DNA of 64,000 nucleotides from Sphingomonas sp. PP-CE-1A-559 (GTDB taxonomy: Bacteria > Pseudomonadota > Alphaproteobacteria > Sphingomonadales > Sphingomonadaceae): contig NZ_SLYA01000004.1 in the NCBI RefSeq assembly GCF_004340965.1, positions 248,001 to 312,000 of the forward strand, in the 5' to 3' direction. Below, piece by piece: positions 20,584 to 29,847 of the stretch (the first letter of the stretch is position 1; each line of letters begins with the position of its first letter). Made by a program: the position numbers and the translations under genes. The notes under the pieces are model-generated. The model had not been told where the DNA came from. It saw only the letters and a list, made by a program, of their open reading frames with translations, and did no database searches.

Positions 20584-21363
20584 CTATGCCGCCTCGATGC
20601 GTCCGACCGGCACGAGCAGGCAGCCGTTGCCGTCGTCCAACCCGGCCACCCGGACTCCGAATACATCGCCGAGCGTTTCCGCGGTCATCACCTGGGCCAC
20701 GGGACCGAACGCGACGACGCGGCCATCGGCGAGCAGCAGCGCGTCGTCGGCCGCGCGCTGTGCCTGGACGAGGTCATGGAGGACGATCGCCACCCCTGCC
20801 CCGCCGAGCGCATAGCCTCGCAGGCGGGCGAGCAGGTCGATCTGGTGCGACGGGTCGAGGCTCGCGAGCGGTTCGTCGGCGAGCAGCCAGCGCGGCTCGC
20901 CCGCCAGCACGCGCGCAAGCAGGACGCGCGCGCGCTCGCCGCCGGAGAGTTCGCCGACCGGGCGATCGGCGAGGTGCGTGGTCTCGGTGTCGTGCATCGC
21001 GCGGTCGACGGCGTCGCGGTCTTCGGGCGACGGGGCAGCATGGGCGCCGAGGTGCGGAAGGCGGCCGAGCGCGACGACATCGCGCGCAACGATGTTCCAG
21101 TGGACCGTTGCGTCCTGCGGGAGATAGCCGATCGCGCGTGCGCGGGCGCGCGGATCCATACTGGCGACGTCCTGCGCATCGAGGCGGACGCTGCCGGTGC
21201 TGCGGTCGACGAGCGCGGCAGCCGCCTTGACAACCGTGCTCTTGCCGGCGCCGTTGGGGCCGAGGATCGCGGTGACTCGGCCGGGGCGGAGATGCGCGGA
21301 GACGTCGTGGAGGACGGTACGTTTGCCGAGCTTCACGCGCAGTGTGTCGATAATCAGATCCAT
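20584..21363 (-). CDS. btuD: B12 ABC transporter ATP-binding protein
   Basis: This is a 259-residue ATPase subunit of a type II (BtuCD/FecCDE) importer on the cytoplasmic face of the inner membrane. Walker A GPNGAGKST lies at 35-43, signature LSGGE at 139-143, Walker B WLLADEP at 159-165, the D-loop near Asp170, and the switch His in VLHDLVQ near 203. It overlaps the permease gene by 10 bases. The family alone would allow hemin or siderophore, but the riboswitch-controlled btuB and btuF upstream make cobalamin the likely cargo. Confidence 0.9.
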   Translation of the reverse strand: MDLIIDTLRVKLGKRTVLHDVSAHLRPGRVTAILGPNGAGKSTVVKAAAALVDRSTGSVRLDAQDVASMDPRARARAIGYLPQDATVHWNIVARDVVALGRLPHLGAHAAPSPEDRDAVDRAMHDTETTHLADRPVGELSGGERARVLLARVLAGEPRWLLADEPLASLDPSHQIDLLARLRGYALGGAGVAIVLHDLVQAQRAADDALLLADGRVVAFGPVAQVMTAETLGDVFGVRVAGLDDGNGCLLVPVGRIEAA

Positions 21364-22322
21364 GCGCGGCCCCGTTCCTTGACCAGCAATCCGAGGAAGA
21401 ACGGCGCGCCGATCATCGCCATCGCGACGCCGAGCCGTACTTCGCCAGCGCCGGGTGCGAGGCGGACGAGGCTGTCGGCAGCGAGCACGAGCGCCGCTCC
21501 ACCGAGTGCGGAGGGGAGTAGCAAGGCGCTCGGGCGGTGGCCGAAGATCGGCCGCAGGAGGTGCGGTACGACCAGCCCGACGAAGCCGATCACGCCGGTC
21601 ACCGCGACGCCTGCGCCAACCACTAGGCCGGTGCCGAGCACCACCAGCAACCGGACGCGACCCATCCGTATGCCTAGCGAGCGCGCCGCAGTCTCGCCGA
21701 GCGACAGCGCGTCGAGACTGCGGCCGGTGAGCATCAGCAGCACGGCGCCGACGACCATCGGCGGGAGCGCGAGCGTCACGTCGTCCCAGCCGCGATCGGT
21801 CAACGCGCCCATGATCCAGTCGATCACCTCGGCGACCGCATAGGGGTTCGGCGCGATCGAGATCAGGAACGCAGTCAGCGCGCCGGCAAGGCTCGAGAGC
21901 ACCGTGCCCGCGAGGATGAAGGTGATCGCGCTCGGCGACCGCCACGTCAGCGTGGCCAGCAGCGCGACCGCACCGACGGCGCCAAGCATCGCTGCGACGA
22001 AAATCGCGGGGCTCGAGCCGAGCCCGAACACGATCGCCGCTACTGCCGCGAGCGCTGCGACCGACGACACGCCAACGACTGCCGGGTCGGCGAGCGGGTT
22101 GCGGAGATAGCCCTGCAGCACCGCACCCGACAGCCCGAGCGTGGCGCCGAGCGCTAGCCCAAGCACCGCACGTGGCAGACGTAGCTCGAGAATGATCCAC
22201 CAGCGCGGGTCGGTCGAGAACCAGGCAGAGGCCGGCACCCAGACCTTGCCGCAGCCGAGCGACAGGCCGAATAGGAGAATCACAAGCAGGACGAGCACGA
22301 TAACTTTGAGCGTGCGGGTCAT
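21354..22322 (-). CDS. btuC: B12 ABC transporter permease (FecCD family)
   Basis: This is a 322-residue inner-membrane permease with about ten transmembrane helices, family length about 330. Hallmarks are RLPRAVLGLALGATLGLSGAV (partially shown) near the N-terminus, a PLADPAVVGVSS region, and GFVGLVVPHLLRPIFGHR near the C-terminus. I chose the ATG at 22322 (MTRTLKVIVLVLL), since the open frame upstream runs through a palindromic repeat. It overlaps btuD by 10 bases but is separated from btuF by 157 bases that contain a family-A repeat, an unusual break in this operon. Confidence 0.92.
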   Translation of the reverse strand: MTRTLKVIVLVLLVILLFGLSLGCGKVWVPASAWFSTDPRWWIILELRLPRAVLGLALGATLGLSGAVLQGYLRNPLADPAVVGVSSVAALAAVAAIVFGLGSSPAIFVAAMLGAVGAVALLATLTWRSPSAITFILAGTVLSSLAGALTAFLISIAPNPYAVAEVIDWIMGALTDRGWDDVTLALPPMVVGAVLLMLTGRSLDALSLGETAARSLGIRMGRVRLLVVLGTGLVVGAGVAVTGVIGFVGLVVPHLLRPIFGHRPSALLLPSALGGAALVLAADSLVRLAPGAGEVRLGVAMAMIGAPFFLGLLVKERGRAWI

Positions 22323-22353
22323 CAAAACGCCTCCTCGCCCATGCCGACCACCG

Positions 22354-22461
22354 CCACCACCCCGGCGGAGGCCGGGGCCCAATTGGGGGACGGTCGTGAC
22401 GGCGCGCGGCACTCCGTTACTTCCGCCATTCCAATTGGCCCCCGGCCGCCGCCGGGGTGGT
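22354..22461. repeat. Paired palindromic repeat, family A, copy 3, inside the btu operon
   Basis: CCACCACCCCGGCGGAGGCC plus GGGGCCCAATTGGGGG is mirrored by CCAATTGGCCCCCGGCCGCC plus GCCGGGGTGG. Both arms carry compensating changes (GCGGAGGC against GCCGCCGC), which keep the hairpin shape. It sits between btuF and btuC, two genes that work in one complex, so transcription must pass through it. Confidence 0.85.
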
Positions 22462-22479
22462 TCTGGTATAGTCGCCGCA

Positions 22480-23286
22480 TCACAGCCCCGCCCGAATGGC
22501 GGCGAGGCGTTCGAGCGCCGGTGGAATGGTCGGGCCGCCGCAATTGATCAGGACGCGCGGGAAGACGGCTTGCGGCGTGTTCGGCAGCAGGCGGCGGCGC
22601 AGTGTCGTGCCACGGCTGGCGCGTTCAGGGGCGATCACGACGGCAGGTGGCTGTGTCACGATCGTCTCGGCGGACAGCGTGCCGGTATGCGTCAGGCCAT
22701 AGGTCGCGGCGGCGTTGCGGAAGCCGACGCGCGTCATCATGTCGTTCAGCAACGTGCTCCCCCCGGTCGCGAGATCGCCGCTGATATAGAGCAACGCGCT
22801 CGGCGCAGCGTTGTCCTTGCGGCTCCAGCGCTTTAATGCGCGGTCGATCTCGGCGTTGATCCGTACGCCGCCCATCGGCGCTCCGGCAGCTTCTGCGATC
22901 TGCGTGACCTGCGCCTGGCTCTCGGCGATCGTGTCGGGGATGCCGACGAGCAGCGTCTTCAGTCCGGCGCGCGCGTAGGCCGCCTGAGTCGCGGGCGGCG
23001 TGTAGGTGCTGGCGATGACCAGATCGGGGTGGAGCGCGATCACTTCCTCTGCGGTCCCGGCGATCCCGCGGAATCGCCGCGCGACGGCGAGCGGGATCGA
23101 GGTCGCGGAGGGGTCTTGCGAATAATGGCTGATCGCGGCGATCCTTGCGGGTGGAAGGATGCGGACGAGCACAGAATCCACGCACGGATTGGTGGAGACG
23201 ATCCCCCCGCCTCCGCGCGCAGCAACACCCGGGGGCTTGGCGCAGCCCCCGAGCAGGAGCGCGAGGAGAATCGCCGCACGCCTCAC
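22480..23286 (-). CDS. btuF: B12 ABC transporter substrate-binding lipoprotein
   Basis: This is a 268-residue periplasmic binding protein of the BtuF/FepB class III fold. The start is GTG (23286), overlapping the btuB stop as GTGA, so translation is coupled. The signal has a lipobox LLGGC with Cys15, predicting a lipid-anchored protein. Recognisable stretches are NPCVDSVLVRILPPARIAAIS, IALHPDLVIASTYTPPAT and VQAPLLIS-like segments. It would hand cobalamin to BtuC. Gene order btuB-btuF-btuC-btuD follows the uptake path from outer membrane to cytoplasm. Confidence 0.88.
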   Translation of the reverse strand: MRRAAILLALLLGGCAKPPGVAARGGGGIVSTNPCVDSVLVRILPPARIAAISHYSQDPSATSIPLAVARRFRGIAGTAEEVIALHPDLVIASTYTPPATQAAYARAGLKTLLVGIPDTIAESQAQVTQIAEAAGAPMGGVRINAEIDRALKRWSRKDNAAPSALLYISGDLATGGSTLLNDMMTRVGFRNAAATYGLTHTGTLSAETIVTQPPAVVIAPERASRGTTLRRRLLPNTPQAVFPRVLINCGGPTIPPALERLAAIRAGL

Positions 23287-25181
23287 TTCAGGCGCAACCG
23301 CACGCCGCCATAGGCCGCGCGGCCGTAATTGCCGTAGCCTGCAATCGTTTCGTACCGCGAGTCGGTCAGGTTATCGACGCGGCCATAGACCGCGAACCGC
23401 TCATCGATCGGCAGCTCCGCACGGACGCCGGCCAGCGCATAGCCGTCGAGGCGCGTAGTGTTGGCGGCGTCGTCGAAGCTGCCGCCGACCATCGTCACGG
23501 TACCGCCGACGGACAGTCCGAATGCGAACCGGTAATCGGCGTCGACGCTTGCGGTGTGCTTGGGACGGCGCGCGAGGTCGTTGCCGAAATTGTTTCCGAT
23601 CGAGCGGTTCTCGGTGTCAATATAGCTGTAATTCGCCGTCAGTGTCAGCGCGTCGACCGGGCGCAGTGCGAGCGTGAATTCGACGCCATCCGCTTCGGCC
23701 CGCGCGACGTTGTCGTAGACGCCGAACGGGCGGTTGGCGCAGATCGAATTGGGGGTCTCCAACTCGGTCGGGCTGCAATCGCGGAAGTCGATCTGGTTGC
23801 GCGTGCGGCGGCTGAAATAGGTGACGCCGACCCGGGCACGATTACCGAGAAACGCCTGTTCGACGCCGATATCGAAGTTGCGTGCGGTCTCTGGAGCGAG
23901 GAAGCCGTTCCCGTATTCGGAGAAGAGCTGGTACAAGGTCGGCGCCTTGAAGCCCTCGCCATAGCTCGCGCGGACGGTGGTTCCGGTCCGCAACGCCAGC
24001 GCGGCGTTCGCGCCGAACGTCGTGTGGCTGCCAAAATCGTCGTGGTCGTCGTTACGGACGCCGCCGGTTACCGTGAGGACGTTGAGCGGCTTGACGATCA
24101 GCTGGCCGTAGACGCTGGTGATGCCGGTATGCGCGAAGGTGCTGCCGTCGTTGAAGCGGCTGTTCTCGCGCTCGACGCCTGCGACGACGCGTACTTGGTC
24201 GAGCGGACGGAAGTCGCCCTGATACTCGTAGCGTTCGCTGCGACCACGGCCGAGAAACGTTACGTCCCCGCCGGGCTGCGCGTAATTGTCGCGGTTGATG
24301 TCGGCGATCGTGAACGCCACGCGGTTGTTGAACCGACCATCGGCGAGGTTCGCATGGAGGCCCGCATAGCCGTACAGCTCCTGCGTGGTGCCGTAGGCAA
24401 GGCTGTCCGCGACCACGAACGTTTTCGGGTCGAAACCGTCGTCGATGTCGACCTTGCTGTCCGCGAAATAGCCGCGCAGGTCGAGGCCAATGCCCGGCGC
24501 GAACTCGACGCCGACCCGCCCGGTCGCGCCGTACTGGCGATAGCCGTCGCGCTCGGTGCCGCTGGCTGCGGACGAGATGCCGTCGGTGCGCAGATAGCCG
24601 CCGGTCAGCGATCCGGACACCGGCCCCGACTTGCCCGACACGCCCGCGCTCGCGAACACGCTGTCCGCATAGCCATATTCGGCGTTGGCGCGCGCTTGCA
24701 CGCCTTCGGTCGGCGCGGCGGTGATGATGTTGACGACGCCGCCGATCGCCTGACTGCCCCATGGCACCGAGTTCGGGCCGCGCAACACCTCGATCCGCTC
24801 GACCGAGCTCGACAGCAAATTGCCGAAGTTGAAGCCGCCGCCGGTCGACGACGGATCGTTGACGCGCACACCGTCGATCACGACGAGCGTCTGGTCTGCC
24901 TCGGCGCCGCGGATGCGAACGCTGGTCAGCGCGCCGACCGTGCCGTTGCGCGTGACCGTCACGCCCGGCGTGGTTGCGAGCAGGTCGGAGACGATTGTGG
25001 TCTGGCGGCGCTCGATCTCGGCGCGGTCGATGACGGTGACGGCTTGGCCGATCTCGCTCAGCGGTTGCGCAGCGCGAGTCGCGGTGACCACGATTTCGGG
25101 GGCGTCGGCGTCGGGAATGTCCTGCGCATAGGCGGGCGATGCGATCGCCGCGGCACTCAGGAGAAGGAAGAATTTCGTCAT
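23283..25181 (-). CDS. btuB: TonB-dependent vitamin B12 receptor
   Basis: This is a 632-residue outer-membrane receptor with a signal peptide (1-20, ending AYAQ). A TonB box lies in DAPEIVVTATRAAQPL (about 27-42). The plug has IVSDLLATTPGVTVTRNG and LVVIDGVRVNDPSS, and the 22-strand barrel ends GGVRLRLK. Size and plug match BtuB (about 610-640). Assignment to cobalamin is strengthened by the cobalamin riboswitch directly upstream (25308-25492) and by btuFCD downstream. It is the first gene of the operon. Confidence 0.94.
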   Translation of the reverse strand: MTKFFLLLSAAAIASPAYAQDIPDADAPEIVVTATRAAQPLSEIGQAVTVIDRAEIERRQTTIVSDLLATTPGVTVTRNGTVGALTSVRIRGAEADQTLVVIDGVRVNDPSSTGGGFNFGNLLSSSVERIEVLRGPNSVPWGSQAIGGVVNIITAAPTEGVQARANAEYGYADSVFASAGVSGKSGPVSGSLTGGYLRTDGISSAASGTERDGYRQYGATGRVGVEFAPGIGLDLRGYFADSKVDIDDGFDPKTFVVADSLAYGTTQELYGYAGLHANLADGRFNNRVAFTIADINRDNYAQPGGDVTFLGRGRSERYEYQGDFRPLDQVRVVAGVERENSRFNDGSTFAHTGITSVYGQLIVKPLNVLTVTGGVRNDDHDDFGSHTTFGANAALALRTGTTVRASYGEGFKAPTLYQLFSEYGNGFLAPETARNFDIGVEQAFLGNRARVGVTYFSRRTRNQIDFRDCSPTELETPNSICANRPFGVYDNVARAEADGVEFTLALRPVDALTLTANYSYIDTENRSIGNNFGNDLARRPKHTASVDADYRFAFGLSVGGTVTMVGGSFDDAANTTRLDGYALAGVRAELPIDERFAVYGRVDNLTDSRYETIAGYGNYGRAAYGGVRLRLK

Positions 25182-25307
25182 CGGCTGCGTCCTAACCAGA
25201 ACCGCCGGCGACCATTCGCCGGGCGGCCAGACGTCTCTCGCTCGAGGAAACCCGGCTGGACCGGAGCACTCGTCCGCGCCGGACACCCGCCTGCGCAGTG
25301 GATCGAC

Positions 25308-25492
25308 CGTGACAGGCAGGTCTCCTGGCTTCCGGGTCGCCGCGCCCACCCCACCTTCCCAGGTCGAGACCCAGTGGCATATCGGGGTGGCCGCTAGCCG
25401 GTCACAGTTGCGGGTACAGCGCCGGTCTTGCGGACATATCCGCGCACCGACTTCCCTTTTGATCCCGTCGCCGGGAACCCTTCACGTAGGCG
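25308..25492 (-). ncRNA. Cobalamin riboswitch upstream of btuB
   Basis: On the minus strand the region reads 5'-3' with the class's conserved parts: GGGAAGTCGGTG near the 5' side, GCGCTGTACCCGCAACTGTG, GCCACTGGG, GGGAAGGTGGG, and the B12 box AGCCAGGAGACCTGCC (plus-strand 25315-25330). The aptamer ends about 125 bases before the btuB ATG. Binding of adenosylcobalamin normally lowers expression of uptake genes. The expression platform lies between the B12 box and the start codon; I did not resolve its hairpins. Confidence 0.96.
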
Positions 25493-25586
25493 ACATTAGT
25501 CGCGCGCCAGACACGGGTCAACGCGGCGCCTATTCATCCTCCCCGCCGGACGGAGTGGCGCTGAGTCAGCAGGCTCATGGTCCATC

Positions 25587-25696
25587 CCACCACCCCGGCG
25601 AAGGCCGGGGCCCAATTGGGAGACGTCGATAACGGAGCGCGGTGGCTCGTTATTGCCACCTTTCTAATTGGGCCCCGGCCTTCGCCGGGGTGGTGG
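25587..25696. repeat. Paired palindromic repeat, family A, copy 4
   Basis: CCACCACCCCGGCGAAGGCC plus GGGGCCCAATTGGGAG, spacer of about 50 bases, then CTAATTGGGCCCCGGCCTTC plus GCCGGGGTGGTGG. It lies between the btuB riboswitch and the convergent end of the second TonB receptor gene. The remaining bases between 25500 and 25810 are this repeat and the family-B copy at 25726. Confidence 0.85.
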
Positions 25697-25725
25697 CTTT
25701 AATGAATGGCAGTGCTCGCCCAAAA

Positions 25726-25780
25726 TGTTCTCCCGCGAAGGCGGGAGGCCAGTCTAGTCCCCGCCTTCGCGGGGAAACAT
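25726..25780. repeat. Paired palindromic repeat, family B, copy 2
   Basis: TGTTCTCCCGCGAAGGCGGG, AGGCCAGTCTAG, then the mirror CCCCGCCTTCGCGGGGAAAC. It lies about 30 bases from the family-A copy at 25587, so the two repeat families sit in tandem here as they do at 3250/3439 and 8730/8936. Confidence 0.75.
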
Positions 25781-25810
25781 GCTGTCTTCGTTTCCCTGGC
25801 AGGGAGGATA

Positions 25811-27874
25811 TCACCGCCCCCCGTAGCGCAGCCCGACCCAGATCGTCCGTGGCGTCGCGCGCTCGACGATGTTCGCACCGCTGATCCCCGCCTCGACGCG
25901 CTCGTCGAACAGATTCTCCCCGCGCACCTCCGCAACCAGCGAGCGCATGATCGGCAGCGCCGCATACCCGTCCAGCGTCGTCGCCGGATCGAGCACCCGC
26001 GTATTCTGGTCGTCGTCATACTGCCGCCCGATATGCCGCACCGTCAGCGACACCGCCGCCGCATCGCGCCGCCAGTCGAACGTCCCCGACACTTGGTCGC
26101 GCGGCGTCTGCGCCGGTCGCAAACCGTCCAGCGCTGCGGTGATCCCCGATCCCTCGACCTTCGAGTTCGTGTGCGACCAAGATGCCTGCACACCGAAAGG
26201 CCCCGGCCGATACGATGCATCCAGCTCGAACCCATGCGCGCGGATCGCGTCGAGGTTCTGGCGAACGCGGTAGGTGGCGACACCCGGCAACACCTGCGGC
26301 GGATTGGTCGTCGTGACGTTGGCGATCGCGTCCTTGAGCCGGTTGTAGAAATAGGTCGCGGCGATGCTCACCCCCGGCGCAGGCGTCAGCGTCACCCCAC
26401 CCTCGACCCCCGTCAGCCGCTCCGGCGACAACAGCGCGTTCGCCGCGGTCGCATCGTTGCCGACGCGGAATGGCCGATACAGCTCGTTGAGCGTCGGCAG
26501 TCGCCACCCGCGATACCAGGCCGCCCGCAGCGTGATCGCCTCGACGGGTTGATACGCGACACCCGCCCGCCCCGTCGTCTCGCTGCCGTCGCGGTCCGCA
26601 TACCGGAGATTGGTCAACGCAGCGCCGCCAGCCAGCGGCCGTTCGGATAGATAGCCGCCATCGATCGACCACCAATCGACCCGCCCGCCGAGACTGAACG
26701 TAAAGTCGCCCGCGACCAGGCTGCCGTCCGCGAACACGCCGGTCGTCGTCGTGCTCCCGCCGACCTCGCGCCGCCGCGTCGGCACGGTGTTGATGAACGT
26801 ATAAAGCTCCTGAGTCTTCCCGCTGACATCGCGAACGTCCGCCCCCAGCCGCAGCGTGATTCTCTCGCCCAGCGGCGGCGCGATCTCGATCCGTCCGCCG
26901 AGCCCAGTGGCGGGCGTATTATACTGGTTCAGCGACTGGATCGCGGTCGTCCGCGCGGCATTGATGCTGTTGAAGCTGCTCGCGAACGCGCGCGTCTGCA
27001 GATACGCCAGCGCCGAATACCCCCAGCGCCCGCGCCCGACCAGCCGGACGCTCGCATCCGCGCCTTCGCTCTTGTTGTCGGTAAAGTCGCTCCCCCGGTC
27101 GCGCCGATCGGTGAACGCGCTCGCATTCATCTGCAATTCGGTCTTCGCATCGATCCCGACGACGGTCCGCAGCGCGCCCGACGCCTGCTCGTACGGCGCC
27201 GGGCGATCGACGATCCCCCGGCTCTCCTCGACGCTCGGGGTGAAGCCATCGCCGCGGGCGTAAGCTCCGGACAAGGTCGCAAACCCCGACCCGCGCACCA
27301 GTGCAGCCGACCCCTGAGCATCGACCGAATCCCGGCTGCCATACGCGACACTGCCTTGGAAAGGCACAGCCTGTTCCGGCGTGGCGCTATCCAACTCGAC
27401 CGTCCCGGCCAGCGCGCCCGGCCCCTGATACCCGCTCCCGCCGCCACGCGTCACGCGGATGCGCCCGAGCCGCCCCGTCGCATAGGCCGGAAACGCGACC
27501 CATCCACCGAACGGATCCGCCTGCGGCACGCCGTCGAAGATCAGCAGCGCGCGACTGGAGGCATTGCCGCCGATCCCGCGCAACGAAATCCCCTGGCTGG
27601 TCGGATTGGCACTGCGCGAATCCGACCGGCGAAACTGCTGGAGCCCCGCGACATCGGACAACACGCTCTCAAGACGATTGCTCGCATTCGCTTGGATCCG
27701 GTCGCGGTCGATCGTGACAATGTCGTACGCACGGTCGCCGGGCGCATCGGCAAGCCCGCGCCCGGTGACGACGATGTCAGCCGACTGGTCGGCAGGCGCA
27801 ACGGTCGTCTGCGCGACCGCGCTCCCGGAAGAAATTAGCGCTAAGGCGAGCGTAGAGAGCGAGATACGGATCAT
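25811..27874 (-). CDS. TonB-dependent receptor
   Basis: This is a 687-residue outer-membrane receptor. A signal peptide (about 1-21, ending SAVAQ) precedes a TonB box SADIVVTGRG (about 32-41). The plug includes LESVLSDVAGLQQFRRSD and SLRGIGGNASSRALLIFDGV, the barrel has many aromatic-ended strands, and it ends WVGLRYGGR. It is separated from btuB by the riboswitch and two repeats and is read toward them, so it is not part of the B12 transcript. The substrate is unknown. Its size is in the siderophore/cobalamin range, and its place beside btuB is suggestive only. Confidence 0.9.
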   Translation of the reverse strand: MIRISLSTLALALISSGSAVAQTTVAPADQSADIVVTGRGLADAPGDRAYDIVTIDRDRIQANASNRLESVLSDVAGLQQFRRSDSRSANPTSQGISLRGIGGNASSRALLIFDGVPQADPFGGWVAFPAYATGRLGRIRVTRGGGSGYQGPGALAGTVELDSATPEQAVPFQGSVAYGSRDSVDAQGSAALVRGSGFATLSGAYARGDGFTPSVEESRGIVDRPAPYEQASGALRTVVGIDAKTELQMNASAFTDRRDRGSDFTDNKSEGADASVRLVGRGRWGYSALAYLQTRAFASSFNSINAARTTAIQSLNQYNTPATGLGGRIEIAPPLGERITLRLGADVRDVSGKTQELYTFINTVPTRRREVGGSTTTTGVFADGSLVAGDFTFSLGGRVDWWSIDGGYLSERPLAGGAALTNLRYADRDGSETTGRAGVAYQPVEAITLRAAWYRGWRLPTLNELYRPFRVGNDATAANALLSPERLTGVEGGVTLTPAPGVSIAATYFYNRLKDAIANVTTTNPPQVLPGVATYRVRQNLDAIRAHGFELDASYRPGPFGVQASWSHTNSKVEGSGITAALDGLRPAQTPRDQVSGTFDWRRDAAAVSLTVRHIGRQYDDDQNTRVLDPATTLDGYAALPIMRSLVAEVRGENLFDERVEAGISGANIVERATPRTIWVGLRYGGR

Positions 27875-27934
27875 CGCCGCCGCATGGCAGCTTTTCCGCC
27901 CGCCCGGAATACGCCTCCGACGTCAGGCCCGACT

Positions 27935-28399
27935 TCAAACGGCGCCGAGCTTCGCCGCGTTGCGCGCAATCGCCGCCGCGCCGCCAAGAACCACCGCATC
28001 CTCGACGAACCCCGTCGGCGTCTGGCCGTACTGCGACATCGCGGCCATCCGCGCACGCCAGCCGGGATAGGACGCGGCCACCGCCGTCAGTCCGCCGACC
28101 GCGGCACCGATCCACCGCTGCCGCCGCGGGACGAGCGAAGCCCCCGCGATCGCCGACGTGACGAACCGCGCGGCCAGCCCGATCGCAACGATCCGGTCGG
28201 GCGCGGTCTTCTGCTTGTCTCCCGCCATCTCGCCGATCGCGAGCGCCAGCGCACCCGCCGCGACGACGGGGTGTGACAGCAGCTTCGGCGCACCATTGTC
28301 GGCGGGCAGTTCGTCACGAGCGGCGGCGATGGCGACCGCAGCGAGCGGCGTCATCGCGCGCTGGCCACCGACGAGGCCCATCAGGAAGGATGCGAGCAT
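27935..28399 (-). CDS. DUF4126 family membrane protein
   Basis: This is a 154-residue protein with about four hydrophobic segments. MLASFLMGLVGGQRAMTPLA at the N-terminus and WIGAAVGGLTAVAASYPGWR in the middle match the DUF4126 pattern as I know it (small Gly/Ala-rich membrane proteins). The function is unknown. It precedes the TonB receptor on the same strand, 60 bases apart, and is divergent from an SDR gene. Confidence 0.8.
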   Translation of the reverse strand: MLASFLMGLVGGQRAMTPLAAVAIAAARDELPADNGAPKLLSHPVVAAGALALAIGEMAGDKQKTAPDRIVAIGLAARFVTSAIAGASLVPRRQRWIGAAVGGLTAVAASYPGWRARMAAMSQYGQTPTGFVEDAVVLGGAAAIARNAAKLGAV

Positions 28400-28560
28400 G
28401 ATGTTCTCCGGAAAAGCAGGTTCGAACGCATCAACGCGCGCGAGACCAGCCAGGGTCCGCCCTTGAAGCCCACCGCCGATCCCTTTGATTCAGCAAGGAA
28501 ACCGGTACGCATGTCGGTCGTTCATCGCGGTATCTCCCCAAAGCTTCAGGACACAGATCG

Positions 28561-29322
28561 ATGAGATTCGATGGTAAGATCATAGTGATCACCGGCGCCG
28601 CCTCCGGCATCGGCGAAGGCGCCGTGCGTCGTTTCGCCGCGGAGGGCGCGACGCTGGTACTCGGCGACAAGGACGCGGACGGCCTCGCGAAGGTCGCCGC
28701 CAGCCTCGACGGCACGACCGTCGAAACGCTCGAAACCGACGTGTCCGACATGGCCGCCTGCGAGGCGCTGGTTGCGCACGCGATCGACAAGTTCGGCCGC
28801 ATCGACGTGCTGGTCAACGATGCCGGCGTCGACCATCTCGGCAAGCTCGACGAGGGCGACCTCTCCGAATTCACCAAGGTCATCGAAACCGACCTCTACG
28901 GCGTCGTCCACATGAGCCGCGCCGCGATCGCCACATTGCGCGCGAACAAGGGCTGCATCGTCAACGTCTCGTCCGTATCGGGCCTCGGCGGCGACTGGAA
29001 CCACAGCTTCTACTGCGCGGCCAAGGGCGCGGTGACCAACTTCACCCGTGCGCTCGCGATGGACGAGGCGAAGCACGGGGTCCGCGTCAACGCGGTCAAC
29101 CCGTCGCTGACCTACACCGCGCTGACAGCCGGCATGAAGGACCAGCCCGACCTGATCGCGAAATTCGAGGAGCGCATCCCGATGGCACGCGGCGCACAGC
29201 CCGAAGACATCGCCGGCGCGATCGCGTTTTTGGCTAGCGCCGACGCGCACTATATAACCGGGGTCAACCTGCCGGTCGACGGCGGCCTGTCCGCCTCGAA
29301 CGGCCAACCGGCGCTCTCCTGA
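28561..29322 (+). CDS. SDR family oxidoreductase
   Basis: This is a 253-residue classical SDR. The cofactor motif [10 protein letters not shown] is at 11-20 and Asp36 (LVLGDKDA) favours NAD. NDAG is at 86-89, the catalytic Ser in NVSSVSG is near 138, and YCAAK (Tyr151, Lys155) is present. The C-terminus has the FabG-like substrate-loop and [10 protein letters not shown] end. It is followed after 16 bases by msrB on the same strand, so the two are probably co-transcribed. The substrate is unknown. Confidence 0.92.
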   Translation: MRFDGKIIVITGAASGIGEGAVRRFAAEGATLVLGDKDADGLAKVAASLDGTTVETLETDVSDMAACEALVAHAIDKFGRIDVLVNDAGVDHLGKLDEGDLSEFTKVIETDLYGVVHMSRAAIATLRANKGCIVNVSSVSGLGGDWNHSFYCAAKGAVTNFTRALAMDEAKHGVRVNAVNPSLTYTALTAGMKDQPDLIAKFEERIPMARGAQPEDIAGAIAFLASADAHYITGVNLPVDGGLSASNGQPALS

Positions 29323-29338
29323 GCGCGAGAGGATCACC

Positions 29339-29788
29339 ATGACCGACTACAAGAAGACCGACGAGGCGATCGCCAAGCTCACCCCCGAGCAGTTCCACGT
29401 CACGCAGCAGAGCGGCACCGAGCGGCCCGGCACCGGCGAATATCTCAACACGCGCGAGCCTGGTCTGTACGTCGACATCGTCTCGGGCGAGCCGCTGTTC
29501 GCGTCCGCCGACAAGTTCGATTCGCATTGCGGTTGGCCGAGCTTCACCAAGCCGATCACGCCCGAGCACGTCGCCGAACTCCACGATCGCAGCCACGGCA
29601 TGGTCCGTACCGAGATCCGTTCGGCGGGGGCCGACAGCCATCTCGGCCACGTGTTCGAGGATGGCCCGCAGGACAAGGGCGGCCTGCGCTACTGCATCAA
29701 CTCGGCGTCGCTGCGGTTCGTCCCGCGCGCCGAGATGGAAGCCAACGGGTATGCCGCCTACCTGCCGCAGGTCGACGCGGCAGGCTGA
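29339..29788 (+). CDS. msrB: Peptide-methionine (R)-S-oxide reductase MsrB
   Basis: This is a 149-residue cytoplasmic enzyme that reduces the R form of methionine sulfoxide in proteins. The SelR domain covers residues 10-130, with HCGWPSF (Cys64, likely resolving Cys), [12 protein letters not shown] at 99-110 and catalytic Cys119 in [11 protein letters not shown]. The two CxxC zinc motifs of many MsrB proteins are absent, so this is the zinc-free form. It follows an SDR gene and precedes a group with a catalase-family protein, consistent with an oxidative-stress theme. Confidence 0.96.
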   Translation: MTDYKKTDEAIAKLTPEQFHVTQQSGTERPGTGEYLNTREPGLYVDIVSGEPLFASADKFDSHCGWPSFTKPITPEHVAELHDRSHGMVRTEIRSAGADSHLGHVFEDGPQDKGGLRYCINSASLRFVPRAEMEANGYAAYLPQVDAAG

Positions 29789-29796
29789 CGGTGACG

Positions 29797-29829
29797 CGTG
29801 ACGGTGTGCCACACACGCACACCGTCACG
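29797..29829. terminator. Long hairpin between convergent genes
   Basis: CGTGACGGTGTG pairs perfectly with CACACCGTCACG across a 9-base loop. It sits 8 bases after the msrB stop and 18 bases before the end of the convergent membrane-protein gene. The T-run is weak (TCTT), so it may be a bidirectional terminator or RNA-stability hairpin. Confidence 0.55.
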
Positions 29830-29847
29830 TCTTACTGATACTCGATT

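Noticed and set aside
25811..27874. The second TonB receptor as part of the B12 riboswitch operon.
   Set aside because: It is read toward the riboswitch and ends before it, so the riboswitch cannot control it from upstream.
27875..27934. A second riboswitch ahead of the second TonB receptor.
   Set aside because: The gap is only 60 bases and contains no B12 box or other recognisable aptamer core.
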